Positions 1 to 8,728 of a stretch of 64,000 bases of DNA are shown one piece after another. A model generated the notes under the pieces. The model made no database searches. It had not been told where the DNA came from and saw nothing but the letters and a program-made list of their open reading frames with translations. Position 1 is the first letter of the stretch. Every line of letters begins with the position of its first letter. Source of the DNA: an uncultured Prevotella sp. (GTDB taxonomy: Bacteria > Bacteroidota > Bacteroidia > Bacteroidales > Bacteroidaceae); NCBI GenBank assembly GCA_900317685.1, contig ONHQ01000018.1, positions 21,129 through 85,128 of the forward strand, in the 5' to 3' direction. A program made the position numbers and the translations under genes.

Positions 1-177
1 TAAGCGATATTTCTCCTCGGCGGTGCGGATCTTCACTAATCGTTCCTTGACGGCTTTCTCGCGCTGCTGCTGTTGATGCTCAAAACGCATGGGCGAGCTG
101 ACGCTCAGCACGCAGAGCACAGCCAGGGCGATGGCACAGGCAAGGAGTCCATAAGTGTTTTTATGTTGAATGTTCAT
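1..177 (-). CDS. N-terminal part of a small membrane-anchored hypothetical protein (cut by window edge)
   Basis: The reverse strand opens with ATG at 177 and stays open for 59 codons to the window edge. The product has a short N-terminal tail, one hydrophobic segment at about residues 9-29 (GLLACAIALAVLCVLSV), then a charged, Gln-rich stretch that looks like the start of a helix. This is the profile of a single-pass inner-membrane protein facing outward. It is divergent from the RecD-like gene, with overlapping promoters between them. The family is not recognised and the C-terminus is outside the window. Confidence 0.6.
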   Translation of the reverse strand, partial: MNIQHKNTYGLLACAIALAVLCVLSVSSPMRFEHQQQQREKAVKERLVKIRTAEEKYRL

Positions 178-196
178 CTTTCTCAATAATTATTGC

Positions 197-204
197 TACC
201 TTTG
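197..204 (+). promoter_or_regulatory. -7 promoter box for the RecD-like gene
   Basis: TACCTTTG matches the Bacteroidetes TAnnTTTG box. It rules out the TTG at 193 as translation start and supports the ATG at 289. Confidence 0.6.
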
Positions 205-226
205 CCCTACAAGGGTTTCGTAGTTG

Positions 227-234
227 CAAAGATA
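227..234 (-). promoter_or_regulatory. -7 promoter box for the leftward membrane protein gene
   Basis: The reverse strand reads TATCTTTG. It lies about 50 bases upstream of the ATG at 177 and faces the box at 197-204, so the two divergent promoters overlap. Confidence 0.55.
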
Positions 235-288
235 CGAAGAATTATTGTTTCATCAAAGAGAAAAGTGAAGATAGCGCAATTTATAGAT

Positions 289-1722
289 ATGATCGTCGGG
301 CAGTTTGGCTTTCAGCCCACAGCCTGCCAGCAAGCGGCGTTGCAGACGTTTGGTCAGTTTTTGGCTGACCGTCGGCCGGAGTCAGTGATGATCCTGCGTG
401 GTTCGGCGGGTACGGGTAAGACCTCGTTGGCCGCTGCCATGGTGGGCACGCTCCATCGTCTGGGACAGAAGCTCACGCTCATGGCACCCACCGGTCGTGC
501 TGCAAAGGTGTTCTCGCGTGGCAGCGGTCTGCCAGCCTACACCATCCATCGGCGCATCTATCGCGAACAGGCTTACCAAGGACTTGACGGCCAGTTCAAT
601 CTTAATGACAACCGCAACCACCGTATGCTTTTCGTTGTCGACGAGGCCTCGATGATCGGCGCCGGCGCACAGGGTGAGGACACCTTTGGCTCAGGCTCAC
701 TGCTCGACGACCTGATAAAATATGTCTATAGCGGTGACAACTGCCGCCTGCTGCTCATCGGCGACAAGGCACAGCTGCCGCCGGTGGGCGAGGACGAGGC
801 ACCGGCACTCTCGGCCGACGTGCTCAGGGGGTATGGCCTCGTGGTCTATGAGTGTGACCTCGACGAGGTGCTTCGTCAGGGACAGCGGTCAGGCATTCTC
901 TTCAATGCCACGCGGCTGCGTGACATGATCGTACGCGACGAGACCACCCTGTTGCCGCCGGTGACCTTTGAGGGCTTTGCCGACATTGTCAACCTCAGAG
1001 GCGACGAGCTTGTAGAGACGATTGCCTCAAGCTACAGTCAGGTAGGTATGGACGACACCATCGTCGTGACACGGTCGAACAAACGGACCGGCATCTACAA
1101 CCAAGGCATCCGCAACACCATCCTCGACCGCGAGGACGAACTCTGTTCGGGCGATCTGCTGATGATCGTACGCAACAACTACTACTGGACCGAGCGAGAG
1201 CAGGCTGCCATCCGTGAGAGTGTAAGCAAAGGCGAACCGGCCCAGCCATTGCCCGTGAGCTTTTTGGCCAACGGAGATAGGGCGGTGGTGGAGCGCGTGC
1301 GCAACATCCGCGAGCTCTATGGCTTCCGCTTCGCTGATGTGTGGCTGCGTTTTCCCGACTACGACGACTATGAGATGCAGGTGACCGTGAATATGGACTC
1401 GCTGCTCACGGAGGCTCCCGCACTGACACGTGAGCAGAGCGAACAGCTCTTCAATCAAGTGATGGAAGACTATGCTGATCTTAAAACCAAGCCAGAACGA
1501 TTGCGGGCAGTGAAAAGCGATGCTTACTTCAATGCTTTGCAAGTGAAGTTCGCCTATGCTGTCACCTGCCATAAGGCGCAGGGCGGGCAGTGGAGTCACG
1601 TTTATGTCGATCAAGGCTATATGACCGACGACATGGTCAATGCTGACTATTACCATTGGCTCTACACCGCCTTCACGCGTGCCACGGAAAAGCTCTATCT
1701 GGTCAATTGGAAGAATGGATGA
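289..1722 (+). CDS. RecD-like ATP-dependent DNA helicase (SF1B, AAA family)
   Basis: A 477-residue superfamily 1 helicase related to RecD/Dda. A Walker A motif GSAGTGKTS is at residues 38-46, Walker B VVDEAS at 116-121, and the C-terminal UvrD_C_2 motif with TCHKAQG is at about 426-432. The order AAA_30-like core followed by UvrD_C_2 is that of small stand-alone RecD-like helicases rather than the full RecD subunit. It presumably unwinds DNA with a 5' end in repair or replication restart. No recB or recC lies nearby. The ATG at 289 was chosen because an upstream TTG at 193 overlaps the promoter box. The cellular partner cannot be told from the sequence. Confidence 0.9.
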   Translation: MIVGQFGFQPTACQQAALQTFGQFLADRRPESVMILRGSAGTGKTSLAAAMVGTLHRLGQKLTLMAPTGRAAKVFSRGSGLPAYTIHRRIYREQAYQGLDGQFNLNDNRNHRMLFVVDEASMIGAGAQGEDTFGSGSLLDDLIKYVYSGDNCRLLLIGDKAQLPPVGEDEAPALSADVLRGYGLVVYECDLDEVLRQGQRSGILFNATRLRDMIVRDETTLLPPVTFEGFADIVNLRGDELVETIASSYSQVGMDDTIVVTRSNKRTGIYNQGIRNTILDREDELCSGDLLMIVRNNYYWTEREQAAIRESVSKGEPAQPLPVSFLANGDRAVVERVRNIRELYGFRFADVWLRFPDYDDYEMQVTVNMDSLLTEAPALTREQSEQLFNQVMEDYADLKTKPERLRAVKSDAYFNALQVKFAYAVTCHKAQGGQWSHVYVDQGYMTDDMVNADYYHWLYTAFTRATEKLYLVNWKNG

Positions 1723-1923
1723 GGTGAAATGTCTGACCGTGAAACTTTATAAGACTGGGCCTTTACAGTCGACTGTTTGACAGAAGCGACAAGGGAAGAA
1801 TAAAGAAAGCAAACGAGCTGGGAAGCTCTGAGAAGAGAAGAAAAGCGAGAAATGTGTCTTGATGACATTCTCTCGTCCGCTTGTTATGTTACACAGTCTG
1901 TTTTTCCCTATCTGTTTACGAAG

Positions 1924-1967
1924 TAAAAAAAATCCCAAGCATGGGACTCACGTCTCAAAGCTTGGGA
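1924..1967 (-). terminator. Rho-independent terminator of the DUF349 gene
   Basis: TCCCAAGC at 1933-1940 pairs with GCTTGGGA at 1960-1967. On the reverse strand the stem is followed by a run of eight T, directly downstream of the DUF349 stop codon. Confidence 0.75.
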
Positions 1968-1988
1968 CCTTCTATAATGATTGGCAGG

Positions 1989-3977
1989 TTAATTATTATC
2001 TTGACTATCGATCGCCTTGATCTTCTGGCGCACCAGCTCAGCGTCGTCTTTGAGTCGCTGCACCTTACGGTTCATCTCGTCAACGAGACTGTTGCCCTTC
2101 TTGCTTGAGATGTTCAAGAAGCCGAGATTGTTCTCGTAGGTGGCAATCTCCTGCTTGAGCTGCTCATAACGGCGGGTCAGACGACCACGCTCGTTGTCCA
2201 TAGCATCCTCGCCACGCTTAGCCACGTTGCGCAGATTCTGCTTGAAGTTGTCAAGACGGCGACGGGCCACAGACACGTGCAGATCGCTATAGATCTTGTC
2301 CAGCACATCGTGGTACTCCTTGAAGATTTTATCCTTCTCCTTGAACGGCACATGGCCGACAGCGTTATAGGCGTCGACAAGCTCCTGTACCTTGTCCTGT
2401 GCATTCTCCACGCCCTGCCCGGCAAGTTCCTTGAGCTGAGCGATGATGTCGCGCTTCTTCTGGAGGTTGGCCTTCTCTTCCGTACGTGTGCCGGCATGAG
2501 CAGCGTTGCGTGCATCGAAGAAGTGGTTGCAAGCCGTGAGGAACTCGTTCCACAGCTGGTCGCCGAGCTTCTTTGGCACAGCACCGATCGTCTTCCACTC
2601 CTTTTGCAGAGCGACAAACTTATCTCCCGTAGTCTTCCAGTCGGTGGAGTCGGTCAGCTCCTGCGCCTTCTTGATGAGTTCGCGTTTCTTCTCCGCATTG
2701 GCAGCGAACTGCTGCTTGAGTTGTTTGAAGAACTCACTCTTACGGCTGAAGAAATCATCACAGGCAGCACGGAAGCGCTCAAAGATCTTCACATTCATCT
2801 TCTGCGGAGCAAAGCCGATGGTCTTCCACTCCTGCTGCAAGGCGATGATGGCCTTGGAATGCTTCTCCCAGTCGCCGATGCCCTTGTTCTCCTCTTTGGC
2901 TAAGGCTTCCACCTTCTCGCAGAGCTCTGTCTTCTTGGCGAGGTTCTCCTCCTCCTTGGCACGAAGCTCCTCAAAGTGCTGCTGGTGCTTTTTGTTGATG
3001 ACCGTGCTGGCAGCCTTGAAGCGCGCCCAGATCTGTTCACGCAGATCTTTGGCAACAGGACCGATCTCACGATACTGAGCGTGCAGCTCCTGCAACTGAT
3101 GGAAGGCGCTGACCACGTCGGGCACCTTGTCCAAAGCTTCTGCTTCCTCGCAGAGCTTCGTCTTGGCTTCAAGGTTCTTCTTGAAGTCATATTCACGGGC
3201 TTCGCGGTTGAGGTTGAGCAAGTCATAGAACTGCTCTACATAGAGCTGGTAGTTGCGCCACACCTCATTGGCTTTCTCTGGCGGCACAGACTTGATGTCC
3301 TTGAACTCCTTTTGCAGTTCTTTGAACTCATTATAGTTTTTGTTGGCCTCCTCAGGCGAGGTAGCCATTGCCTTGATCTTCTCGATGATGTCGAGCTTAC
3401 GTTGCAGATTGGCCTGCTTCTCAGCCTCCTGCTCTTGGAAAGCCTTGGCACGCTTCTCCTTGATAATCTGCATCTCAGCCTTGAAAGTCTCCTCGTCGTC
3501 ATCGGGCAGAATCTGATATTTCTCAGGATCGCCACCGGCTTCGAGATAGTCTTTCTGCCGTTTCTCGCGCTCGGCAATGTGGAATCTATAGAAGGAAGAC
3601 TTCAGATGCTCCACTTCTTCCTTATCGGGCTTGTCCTCGTTGCGGGCAATCTCCTTGATTCTTTCAAGCACCTCCTGCTTAGAGGCGTAGACCTTGTGAG
3701 CAGGCTGTTCAGCAGAACTGTCGCCATTCTGATTTGCTTCGGAGACCTCAGCCGTCTGTTGCTGATCCTCTTGGTTTTGGCTTTCGGCCGACTGTTCCTG
3801 GTTTGTAGACGCTTCTTTCTGCTCGGTCTCAGACGATTCTGCAGCAGGAGCCTCAGTGGCAGCCTTTGTGTTTTCTACATTCTCGTCTTGTGCCTGCACA
3901 GCATTCTGTTCGCCTTCCGTGGCTCCCTGGGCCAGGTTCTTATCCTGCTCCAAGGCGTTTTCTTGAGAGTCCATCAT
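1989..3977 (-). CDS. DUF349 domain-containing protein with repeated helical units
   Basis: A 662-residue highly charged, helical cytoplasmic protein. The first ~115 residues are low-complexity and rich in Glu, Gln, Ala and Ser. The rest is a series of repeated ~70-residue units with Trp-Lys and WxxF-type signatures (for example LQKEWKTIGAVPKK and LQQEWKTIGFAPQK), typical of DUF349 arrays. No catalytic motif is visible. The acidic head plus coiled repeats suggests a scaffold or nucleic-acid-associated protein, but the function of the family is not known to me. Two ATG codons (3977 and 3974) are adjacent. It is monocistronic, with its own promoter and terminator. Confidence 0.88.
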   Translation of the reverse strand: MMDSQENALEQDKNLAQGATEGEQNAVQAQDENVENTKAATEAPAAESSETEQKEASTNQEQSAESQNQEDQQQTAEVSEANQNGDSSAEQPAHKVYASKQEVLERIKEIARNEDKPDKEEVEHLKSSFYRFHIAEREKRQKDYLEAGGDPEKYQILPDDDEETFKAEMQIIKEKRAKAFQEQEAEKQANLQRKLDIIEKIKAMATSPEEANKNYNEFKELQKEFKDIKSVPPEKANEVWRNYQLYVEQFYDLLNLNREAREYDFKKNLEAKTKLCEEAEALDKVPDVVSAFHQLQELHAQYREIGPVAKDLREQIWARFKAASTVINKKHQQHFEELRAKEEENLAKKTELCEKVEALAKEENKGIGDWEKHSKAIIALQQEWKTIGFAPQKMNVKIFERFRAACDDFFSRKSEFFKQLKQQFAANAEKKRELIKKAQELTDSTDWKTTGDKFVALQKEWKTIGAVPKKLGDQLWNEFLTACNHFFDARNAAHAGTRTEEKANLQKKRDIIAQLKELAGQGVENAQDKVQELVDAYNAVGHVPFKEKDKIFKEYHDVLDKIYSDLHVSVARRRLDNFKQNLRNVAKRGEDAMDNERGRLTRRYEQLKQEIATYENNLGFLNISSKKGNSLVDEMNRKVQRLKDDAELVRQKIKAIDSQDNN

Positions 3978-4016
3978 TACACCGTTTTAAGTTTATGATT
4001 CGGTTTGTCACTTGTC

Positions 4017-4050
4017 CCTCCCTCGTCTCTAAAAATAGACGACAAGGGAG
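4017..4050 (-). other. Possible stem-loop in the DUF349 mRNA leader
   Basis: An imperfect inverted repeat (CTCCCT..GTCTCT against AGACGA..GGGAG) lies between the promoter box and the start codon. It could be structural or regulatory; it matches no riboswitch I know. Confidence 0.3.
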
Positions 4051-4081
4051 CAGACAACACATACTATTTTCTATTATTATG

Positions 4082-4089
4082 CAAACTTA
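4082..4089 (-). promoter_or_regulatory. -7 promoter box for the DUF349 gene
   Basis: The reverse strand reads TAAGTTTG (TAnnTTTG), with a TTTG about 22 bases further upstream, giving a leader of about 100 bases. Confidence 0.5.
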
Positions 4090-4164
4090 AACAAAAAAAC
4101 TGTAATTCCAACAAAAACTATTGTTTTTTTACGAAAAAACTTAAGTTTGCCGCCTTTTAGTGTA

Positions 4165-5091
4165 CTAAAGAAGCCGTTTCCATTTCAAATACCACAGGCT
4201 GATAGCAGTCACGACAACAGATATGGCGATGGTGATGACAAAGCCATAGTGCGAAGTCTCAAGCCCGTTGACAACGTTCATACCATAGAAACTGGCGATG
4301 AGCGTAGGGAACATCAGCACGATATTGATCGACGAGAGGTTACGCATTGTGGTATTCATGTTGTTGTTGATGACGCTCTGATAGGTGTCCATCGTCGACT
4401 CCAGAATGTTGGAGTAGATGTTGGTAGTCTCGCGTGCCTGCGTCATCTCGATGCTCACATCTTCGATAAGGTCGGCATCCAATTCGTCGACTTGTAGCTT
4501 GAATTTCAGCTTCTGCAACAGGTTCTCATTGCCACGGATGGAAGTGATGAAGAAGGTCAGAGAGTCCTGCAACCTTGACAGTCCGATCAGACTCTCGTTG
4601 TTGATCTCGCTGTCGAGGTTGTGCTTAGCCTTCTCAATGAGGGTATTGATTTGCTTCAACCGTTTCAGATACCACACGGCACTGGAGAGGAAGAGGCGGA
4701 AGATCATGTCGACATAGTCGGTGAATCCTTGACCGCGTTTCTGCTGATAGCTGACGAAGTCGATCATCATATTCGTCTCGTAGAAGCAGACGGTGATGGT
4801 CACATCGCGTTTATGGATGATGCCGAGCGGCACAGTAGTATAAGGTGTGCGGCTCTTCACCTCCTTGACGTATGGGATACGCAAGATGATGAGCATCCAA
4901 CCATCGTCGTACTCATAGCGGGCACGCTCATCAGTATCGCTGATGTCGCTAAGAAAATAATCGGGGATATTGAATTTGTCCACCAGTTCGCGCTGGTCAT
5001 CGTCGGTGGGGCACGTTACTTGAATCCAGCAGTTGGGCTGCCACTCCTGGAGGGCGCTCAGCTTTTTCTCAATGTTCCAATATGTTCTCAT
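4165..5091 (-). CDS. corA: CorA family divalent cation (Mg2+/Co2+) transporter
   Basis: A 308-residue inner-membrane ion channel subunit. A large soluble, helical N-terminal domain (about residues 1-245) is followed by two C-terminal transmembrane segments. The family signature YGMN is present, with GMN at residues 270-272 right after the first transmembrane helix, and the protein ends with a basic tail (LKWKRLL). The length is normal for the family. The first in-frame start is TTG at 5100, but the ATG at 5091 is preferred. The gene stands alone behind its own promoter at about 5214. Mg2+, Co2+ and Ni2+ are the known CorA substrates; which one applies here cannot be seen. Confidence 0.92.
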   Translation of the reverse strand: MRTYWNIEKKLSALQEWQPNCWIQVTCPTDDDQRELVDKFNIPDYFLSDISDTDERARYEYDDGWMLIILRIPYVKEVKSRTPYTTVPLGIIHKRDVTITVCFYETNMMIDFVSYQQKRGQGFTDYVDMIFRLFLSSAVWYLKRLKQINTLIEKAKHNLDSEINNESLIGLSRLQDSLTFFITSIRGNENLLQKLKFKLQVDELDADLIEDVSIEMTQARETTNIYSNILESTMDTYQSVINNNMNTTMRNLSSINIVLMFPTLIASFYGMNVVNGLETSHYGFVITIAISVVVTAISLWYLKWKRLL

Positions 5092-5213
5092 TGTAGCCAA
5101 TCTCCATGATAAGATGTGTGGGGACTGACTCTCTGAGTCGAATCCTCACGTTATTACTTGAAGTTTTCCGCGTGATAATCGTCCATAAATTGATGAATAT
5201 TGATTAACTGACT

Positions 5214-5221
5214 GCAAAATT
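5214..5221 (-). promoter_or_regulatory. -7 promoter box for corA
   Basis: The reverse strand reads TAATTTTG, leaving a leader of roughly 115 bases before the corA start. Confidence 0.5.
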
Positions 5222-5309
5222 AGGAAAAATATGCGAGCGAGCCAACGATTTAATATTCTTTTTGATGACAAAGATGATAAAAGCAAGACAAGAAGACATG
5301 CTCCTTTTT

Positions 5310-5625
5310 ATATGACATAAAGACAAAAATGACATATTCTTTTTTGTTTAGACAAAAAGACATATTTCTCTTTGTTTAGACATAAAGACAAAAAAGGCAT
5401 AAAGACAAAAAGAAAATATGTTCTTTATGTCTTTTGTTTAAAAAAAGGCATAAAGACAAAAAGAAAATATGTTCTTTATGTCTTTTGTTTAGACAAAAAG
5501 ACATATTTCTCTTTGTTTAGACATAAAGACAAAAAAGACATAAAGACAAAAAGAAAATATGTTCTTTATGTCTTTATGTCTTAAACAAGGAAACATGTCT
5601 TTATGTTTCAAAAGAAACCTGTCTT
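5310..5625. repeat. Array A: GACATAAAGACA-type repeat array without a gene
   Basis: AT-rich repeats between corA and pepD. The core AGACATAAAGACA alternates with its inverted form TCTTTATGTCT, so each unit can fold on itself. A unit of about 90 bases starting near 5344 recurs from about 5488, and a half-unit of about 50 bases is tandemly duplicated at about 5391-5480. Short open frames inside are low-complexity and not credible as genes. The core is the same as in array D at 31.9-33.0 kb, where it flanks a GxxExxY gene; here there is no gene. Confidence 0.85.
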
Positions 5626-5631
5626 TATCGT

Positions 5632-7086
5632 CTACTTCTCGGGGACTTGCTCGAGCACTGCTGTCAGCAGTTTCCAGAAAGGCTCTGCGGTAGCAATTTC
5701 GAAGCGCTCGTTGACAGTGTGCGGGCTGCGGAGCGTAGGACCGAGAGAGACGACCTCCATGTTGGGGTACTTCTCCAAGATCACCGAGCACTCCAGTCCG
5801 GCGTGATCCACGACGACGGTAGCGTCCTTACCGTTCTGCTCTTTGTAGACTTTGCACAGCAACTTCAGCAGAGAACTGTCGGGATTAGGATCCCAACCAC
5901 CGTAAGAACCGGAGAACTCTACCTTCATGCCTGCCATGGAGAACACGCTCTCCAACTGTGTAGCAACATACATCTTCATATCCTCGCGGCTGGAGCGAGC
6001 CAGGATCTTGATAGCGGCCTTACCCTCTCCGATGGAGATGATGGCGAGGTTTGACGAGGTCTCCACCACGTCGGGCTTGACAGGGATGAAGCGCACCACA
6101 CCGTTGTGGCAACCATAGATGGCGTCCACGAGATTGTCCTGAATCTCTTCCGGCACCAATGTAGCAGGTTTGTCAACATCCTCGCAGAAGAACTGCACGT
6201 TGCTCTCGATGGTCTTGAACTCATCCTCGATAGCCAGACGCTGCTTCTCTACCATCTGTTTCAGTGCCTCTACATTTGCCTTTGGCAATGCGAGTACCAC
6301 TTCGGCATGAGACGGAATGGCATTGCGCATGTTGCCGCCTTCCCAGCAGACCAGACGGGCACCCAGCTCGACGATGGCCTCACGCACGAGACGCACCATC
6401 TCCTTATTGGCGTTGGCACGGCCTGCGTTGATCTCCAGACCAGAGTGTCCGCCACGCAAGCCCTTCAGCGTCACCTTGACGGCAGCCTCCTGGTCGTTCT
6501 CTACTTCCTGATATTGCATTGTAGCGGTGATGTCAATGCCACCAGCACTTCCGATGCAGAAGTTTCCCCATGTCTCAGAGTCGAGGTTGAGATAGTAGTC
6601 AGCGTTGAGCTCACCCTTGGGCAACTCATTAGCTCCGAACATACCTGTCTCCTCGTCGCGTGTAATCAAAGCCTCCAAAGGTCCGTGCTTAAGGTCGTTG
6701 CTCTCGAACACACCCATGATGGCAGCCACGCCCATACCGTCGTCAGAACCGAGCGTAGTGCCCTTAGCGTGCACCCATCCGTCCTTGACGTAGGTCTCAA
6801 TAGGATCAGTCTCGAAATTATGATTGCTGTCGGGAGTCTTCTGTGGCACCATATCCATGTGAGCCTGCAACAGCGTGGTCTTACGGTTCTCATAGCCCGG
6901 GGTGGCCGGTTTGCGCATGACGATATTGCCTCCAGCGTCCTTGAAAGCCTCCACGCCAATCTTTGCTGCGAAGTCGAGAAGGAACTGCTGTACTTTCTCT
7001 AAGTGTCCCGACGGACGCGGCACCTGTGTCAGTGCGTCGAAGTTGCGCCAGATGGCTGCTGGCTGCAGATTGCTGATTTCACTCAT
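5632..7086 (-). CDS. pepD: Aminoacyl-histidine dipeptidase (cytosol non-specific dipeptidase, M20 family)
   Basis: A 484-residue zinc dipeptidase, full length for PepD. Metal-binding and catalytic signatures of the M20 fold are in place: HMD at residues 76-78, GSDDG at 113-117 and the DEETG segment at 144-148. The bacterial-exopeptidase dimerisation insert follows, and a DHAGLEC segment near the C-terminus supplies the last zinc ligand. It cleaves Xaa-His and many other dipeptides in the cytoplasm. The gene ends right at the edge of repeat array A, seven bases after the last repeat, and is followed upstream by a separate leftward gene. Confidence 0.95.
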   Translation of the reverse strand: MSEISNLQPAAIWRNFDALTQVPRPSGHLEKVQQFLLDFAAKIGVEAFKDAGGNIVMRKPATPGYENRKTTLLQAHMDMVPQKTPDSNHNFETDPIETYVKDGWVHAKGTTLGSDDGMGVAAIMGVFESNDLKHGPLEALITRDEETGMFGANELPKGELNADYYLNLDSETWGNFCIGSAGGIDITATMQYQEVENDQEAAVKVTLKGLRGGHSGLEINAGRANANKEMVRLVREAIVELGARLVCWEGGNMRNAIPSHAEVVLALPKANVEALKQMVEKQRLAIEDEFKTIESNVQFFCEDVDKPATLVPEEIQDNLVDAIYGCHNGVVRFIPVKPDVVETSSNLAIISIGEGKAAIKILARSSREDMKMYVATQLESVFSMAGMKVEFSGSYGGWDPNPDSSLLKLLCKVYKEQNGKDATVVVDHAGLECSVILEKYPNMEVVSLGPTLRSPHTVNERFEIATAEPFWKLLTAVLEQVPEK

Positions 7087-7121
7087 AATATTACGTTTAA
7101 TGGTTACAATAAATATTTTAC

Positions 7122-8141
7122 TTATTCACGGATGATAGTCTCTTTCTTGTTGCTCACTCTTTTTTTCGTGAAACTTAAGGCCATCCATCCATAGATGCCG
7201 ATGACCACGACGAGCAAGGTCTGTATGCTGTGGACGATAAGCACAAAGTTCAGGGCGGCCGTAGACGCTACACCATAGAGGATGAGCATGGTCTTCACTG
7301 CGAAATGCCAGGGGCCCGCACCGTTGGGCGTGGGCACGATGACGGCAATGCTGCCTACGATGAACGTGACCATCGCACAGGCAAAGCCTAAATGGCGGGT
7401 CGCATCGAAGCAGAAAAAGGTGAGATAGTAGTGAAGGAAGTAACAAGCCCAAATGGCAACGGAGTAGAAAATGAACAAGGGTACGTTCTTGACATAGCGC
7501 ACCGACACCACTCCCTGCCACAGTCCATGGAAGAGATCCTTCACCTTATTATATATAGACATCTTTCTGAGCAGCACCCAGAGCAGGATGATCACGGCTA
7601 TGCCACATATCATCGTCACCAGCCAGCCCGTAGACGAGAAACTTGCCAAAAACTCATCGACACGCGTGCCCGTGCGCCGGAAGAAAGACTGGAAGACACG
7701 GAACTGGGAGAGCAGCGTGGCTACGATCATCACCAGCACCAGCACGGAGTCGATGGCACGCTCGGTGACCACTGTGCCCAAAGCCTTGGGAAACGAAACG
7801 CCGTCCCACCGTCGCAGGATGCCGCAGCGTGCGAACTCGCCCACACGGGGGATCAGCAGGCTCACGGCATAGGATACAAAGATGCTGTTGACCGACACCG
7901 AGACGCGTGGCTTCTCACCAACCGGCTCCAAGGTCTGCTGCCAACGCCAGCCACGAAAGGCCTGCGCCAGTATGCCGAAAGGAAAGGAGAGGAGCATCCA
8001 TGTCCAGTCCATCCCGTGGAGCAGCACCTGCTTCATGCCTTGGAAATCAAAGCCACGATACATCCAATAGAGGATGGCACCGCCCAGTATCAGGCTCAAT
8101 GCCACCTTCACTATGTTGTTGATGGTGTTTCCGTTCTTCAT
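7122..8141 (-). CDS. Flippase-like membrane protein (lysylphosphatidylglycerol synthase TM-region / UPF0104 family)
   Basis: A 339-residue polytopic membrane protein with about seven to eight hydrophobic segments. It has the family features RGWRW near residue 64, a SLLIPRVGEFAR segment and the late motif PTPNGAGPWHF. This is the integral domain found in AglD/MprF-type proteins, thought to move lipid-linked substrates across the membrane. There is no soluble synthase domain, so lysyl-PG synthesis itself is not supported. A promoter box sits immediately upstream. The substrate is unknown. Confidence 0.85.
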   Translation of the reverse strand: MKNGNTINNIVKVALSLILGGAILYWMYRGFDFQGMKQVLLHGMDWTWMLLSFPFGILAQAFRGWRWQQTLEPVGEKPRVSVSVNSIFVSYAVSLLIPRVGEFARCGILRRWDGVSFPKALGTVVTERAIDSVLVLVMIVATLLSQFRVFQSFFRRTGTRVDEFLASFSSTGWLVTMICGIAVIILLWVLLRKMSIYNKVKDLFHGLWQGVVSVRYVKNVPLFIFYSVAIWACYFLHYYLTFFCFDATRHLGFACAMVTFIVGSIAVIVPTPNGAGPWHFAVKTMLILYGVASTAALNFVLIVHSIQTLLVVVIGIYGWMALSFTKKRVSNKKETIIRE

Positions 8142-8149
8142 ATAGCATA

Positions 8150-8157
8150 CAAAAGTA
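8150..8157 (-). promoter_or_regulatory. -7 promoter box for the flippase-like gene
   Basis: The reverse strand reads TACTTTTG, eight bases before the start codon, so the mRNA would be nearly leaderless. Confidence 0.5.
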
Positions 8158-8305
8158 ATGCAATTCAGTGGAATAACGAAACTTTTTTAGAAAAATAATC
8201 ATTTTATAATGTACGCCTTTTCCCTTATAGAATTCATTGATACACATCAATCTGCTTGACACGTATCAATTAAAATCACATATTTCGCGAATAAAACCAC
8301 TATTG

Positions 8306-8337
8306 TTTGCGCACACAGAGAAAAACTCCTACCTTTG
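8306..8337 (+). promoter_or_regulatory. Complete Bacteroidetes promoter for the 31-residue peptide gene
   Basis: TTTG at 8306-8309 and TACCTTTG at 8330-8337 are separated by 20 bases, an ideal -33/-7 pair. The predicted transcript has a leader of about 120 bases. Confidence 0.75.
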
Positions 8338-8463
8338 CAAACGTAAAACAGAGACCCCAAGTGGTCAAGAGGATAACAAGTCCACAAGAAGATCTCCACA
8401 ACACGAGACCACGGACAAAGGATAACAAAAGTAGAATTTAAAGTAAAGAAAGGTAAAAAGATT

Positions 8464-8559
8464 ATGAGTATGATGACATTTATCACATTGGTAGCTGTTG
8501 CTTTCGTAGGTGCTTCTGCACTGGCTCTGACAATGGATCACATGGTTGAGGGCAAGTAA
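8464..8559 (+). CDS. Small single-pass membrane peptide (31 residues), not recognised
   Basis: ATG at 8464 opens a 31-codon frame ending in TAA at 8557-8559. It starts with MSMM and is hydrophobic from residue 5 to about 23, followed by a short polar tail (DHMVEGK). It has an ideal promoter at 8306-8337, a strong terminator at 8603-8639 and no other frame in the transcript. That isolation argues for a real, separately expressed peptide or for a small RNA. The function is unknown; a membrane regulatory peptide is one possibility. It is easily missed because of its length. Confidence 0.55.
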   Translation: MSMMTFITLVAVAFVGASALALTMDHMVEGK

Positions 8560-8602
8560 GCAGCCTTTTAGATTTTAAAAAAAATAGAGAGAATATATAG
8601 AA

Positions 8603-8639
8603 GACCGGGAACGGAGCAATCTGTTTCCGGTCTTTTTTT
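8603..8639 (+). terminator. Rho-independent terminator after the small peptide gene
   Basis: GACCGGGAAC at 8603-8612 pairs with GTTTCCGGTC at 8623-8632 (one mismatch), followed by a run of T. Confidence 0.85.
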
Positions 8640-8693
8640 GTGCTCTGACGGCAATTCTTCATCTCGTTTCTTGCCTATCCCCAATGTTTTTCG

Positions 8694-8701
8694 TACATTT
8701 G
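8694..8701 (+). promoter_or_regulatory. -7 promoter box for rsmA
   Basis: TACATTTG lies 27 bases before the rsmA start codon. Confidence 0.5.
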
Positions 8702-8728
8702 TAACCAAAGAAAAAACATACAAGCAAC

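Noticed and set aside
3866-4090. Forward open frame antisense to the DUF349 start
   Set aside because: It lies antisense to a clear gene and has no independent signals.
5372-5584. Lys-rich repetitive small protein in array A
   Set aside because: It is a translation of the repeats, with no promoter or codon bias.
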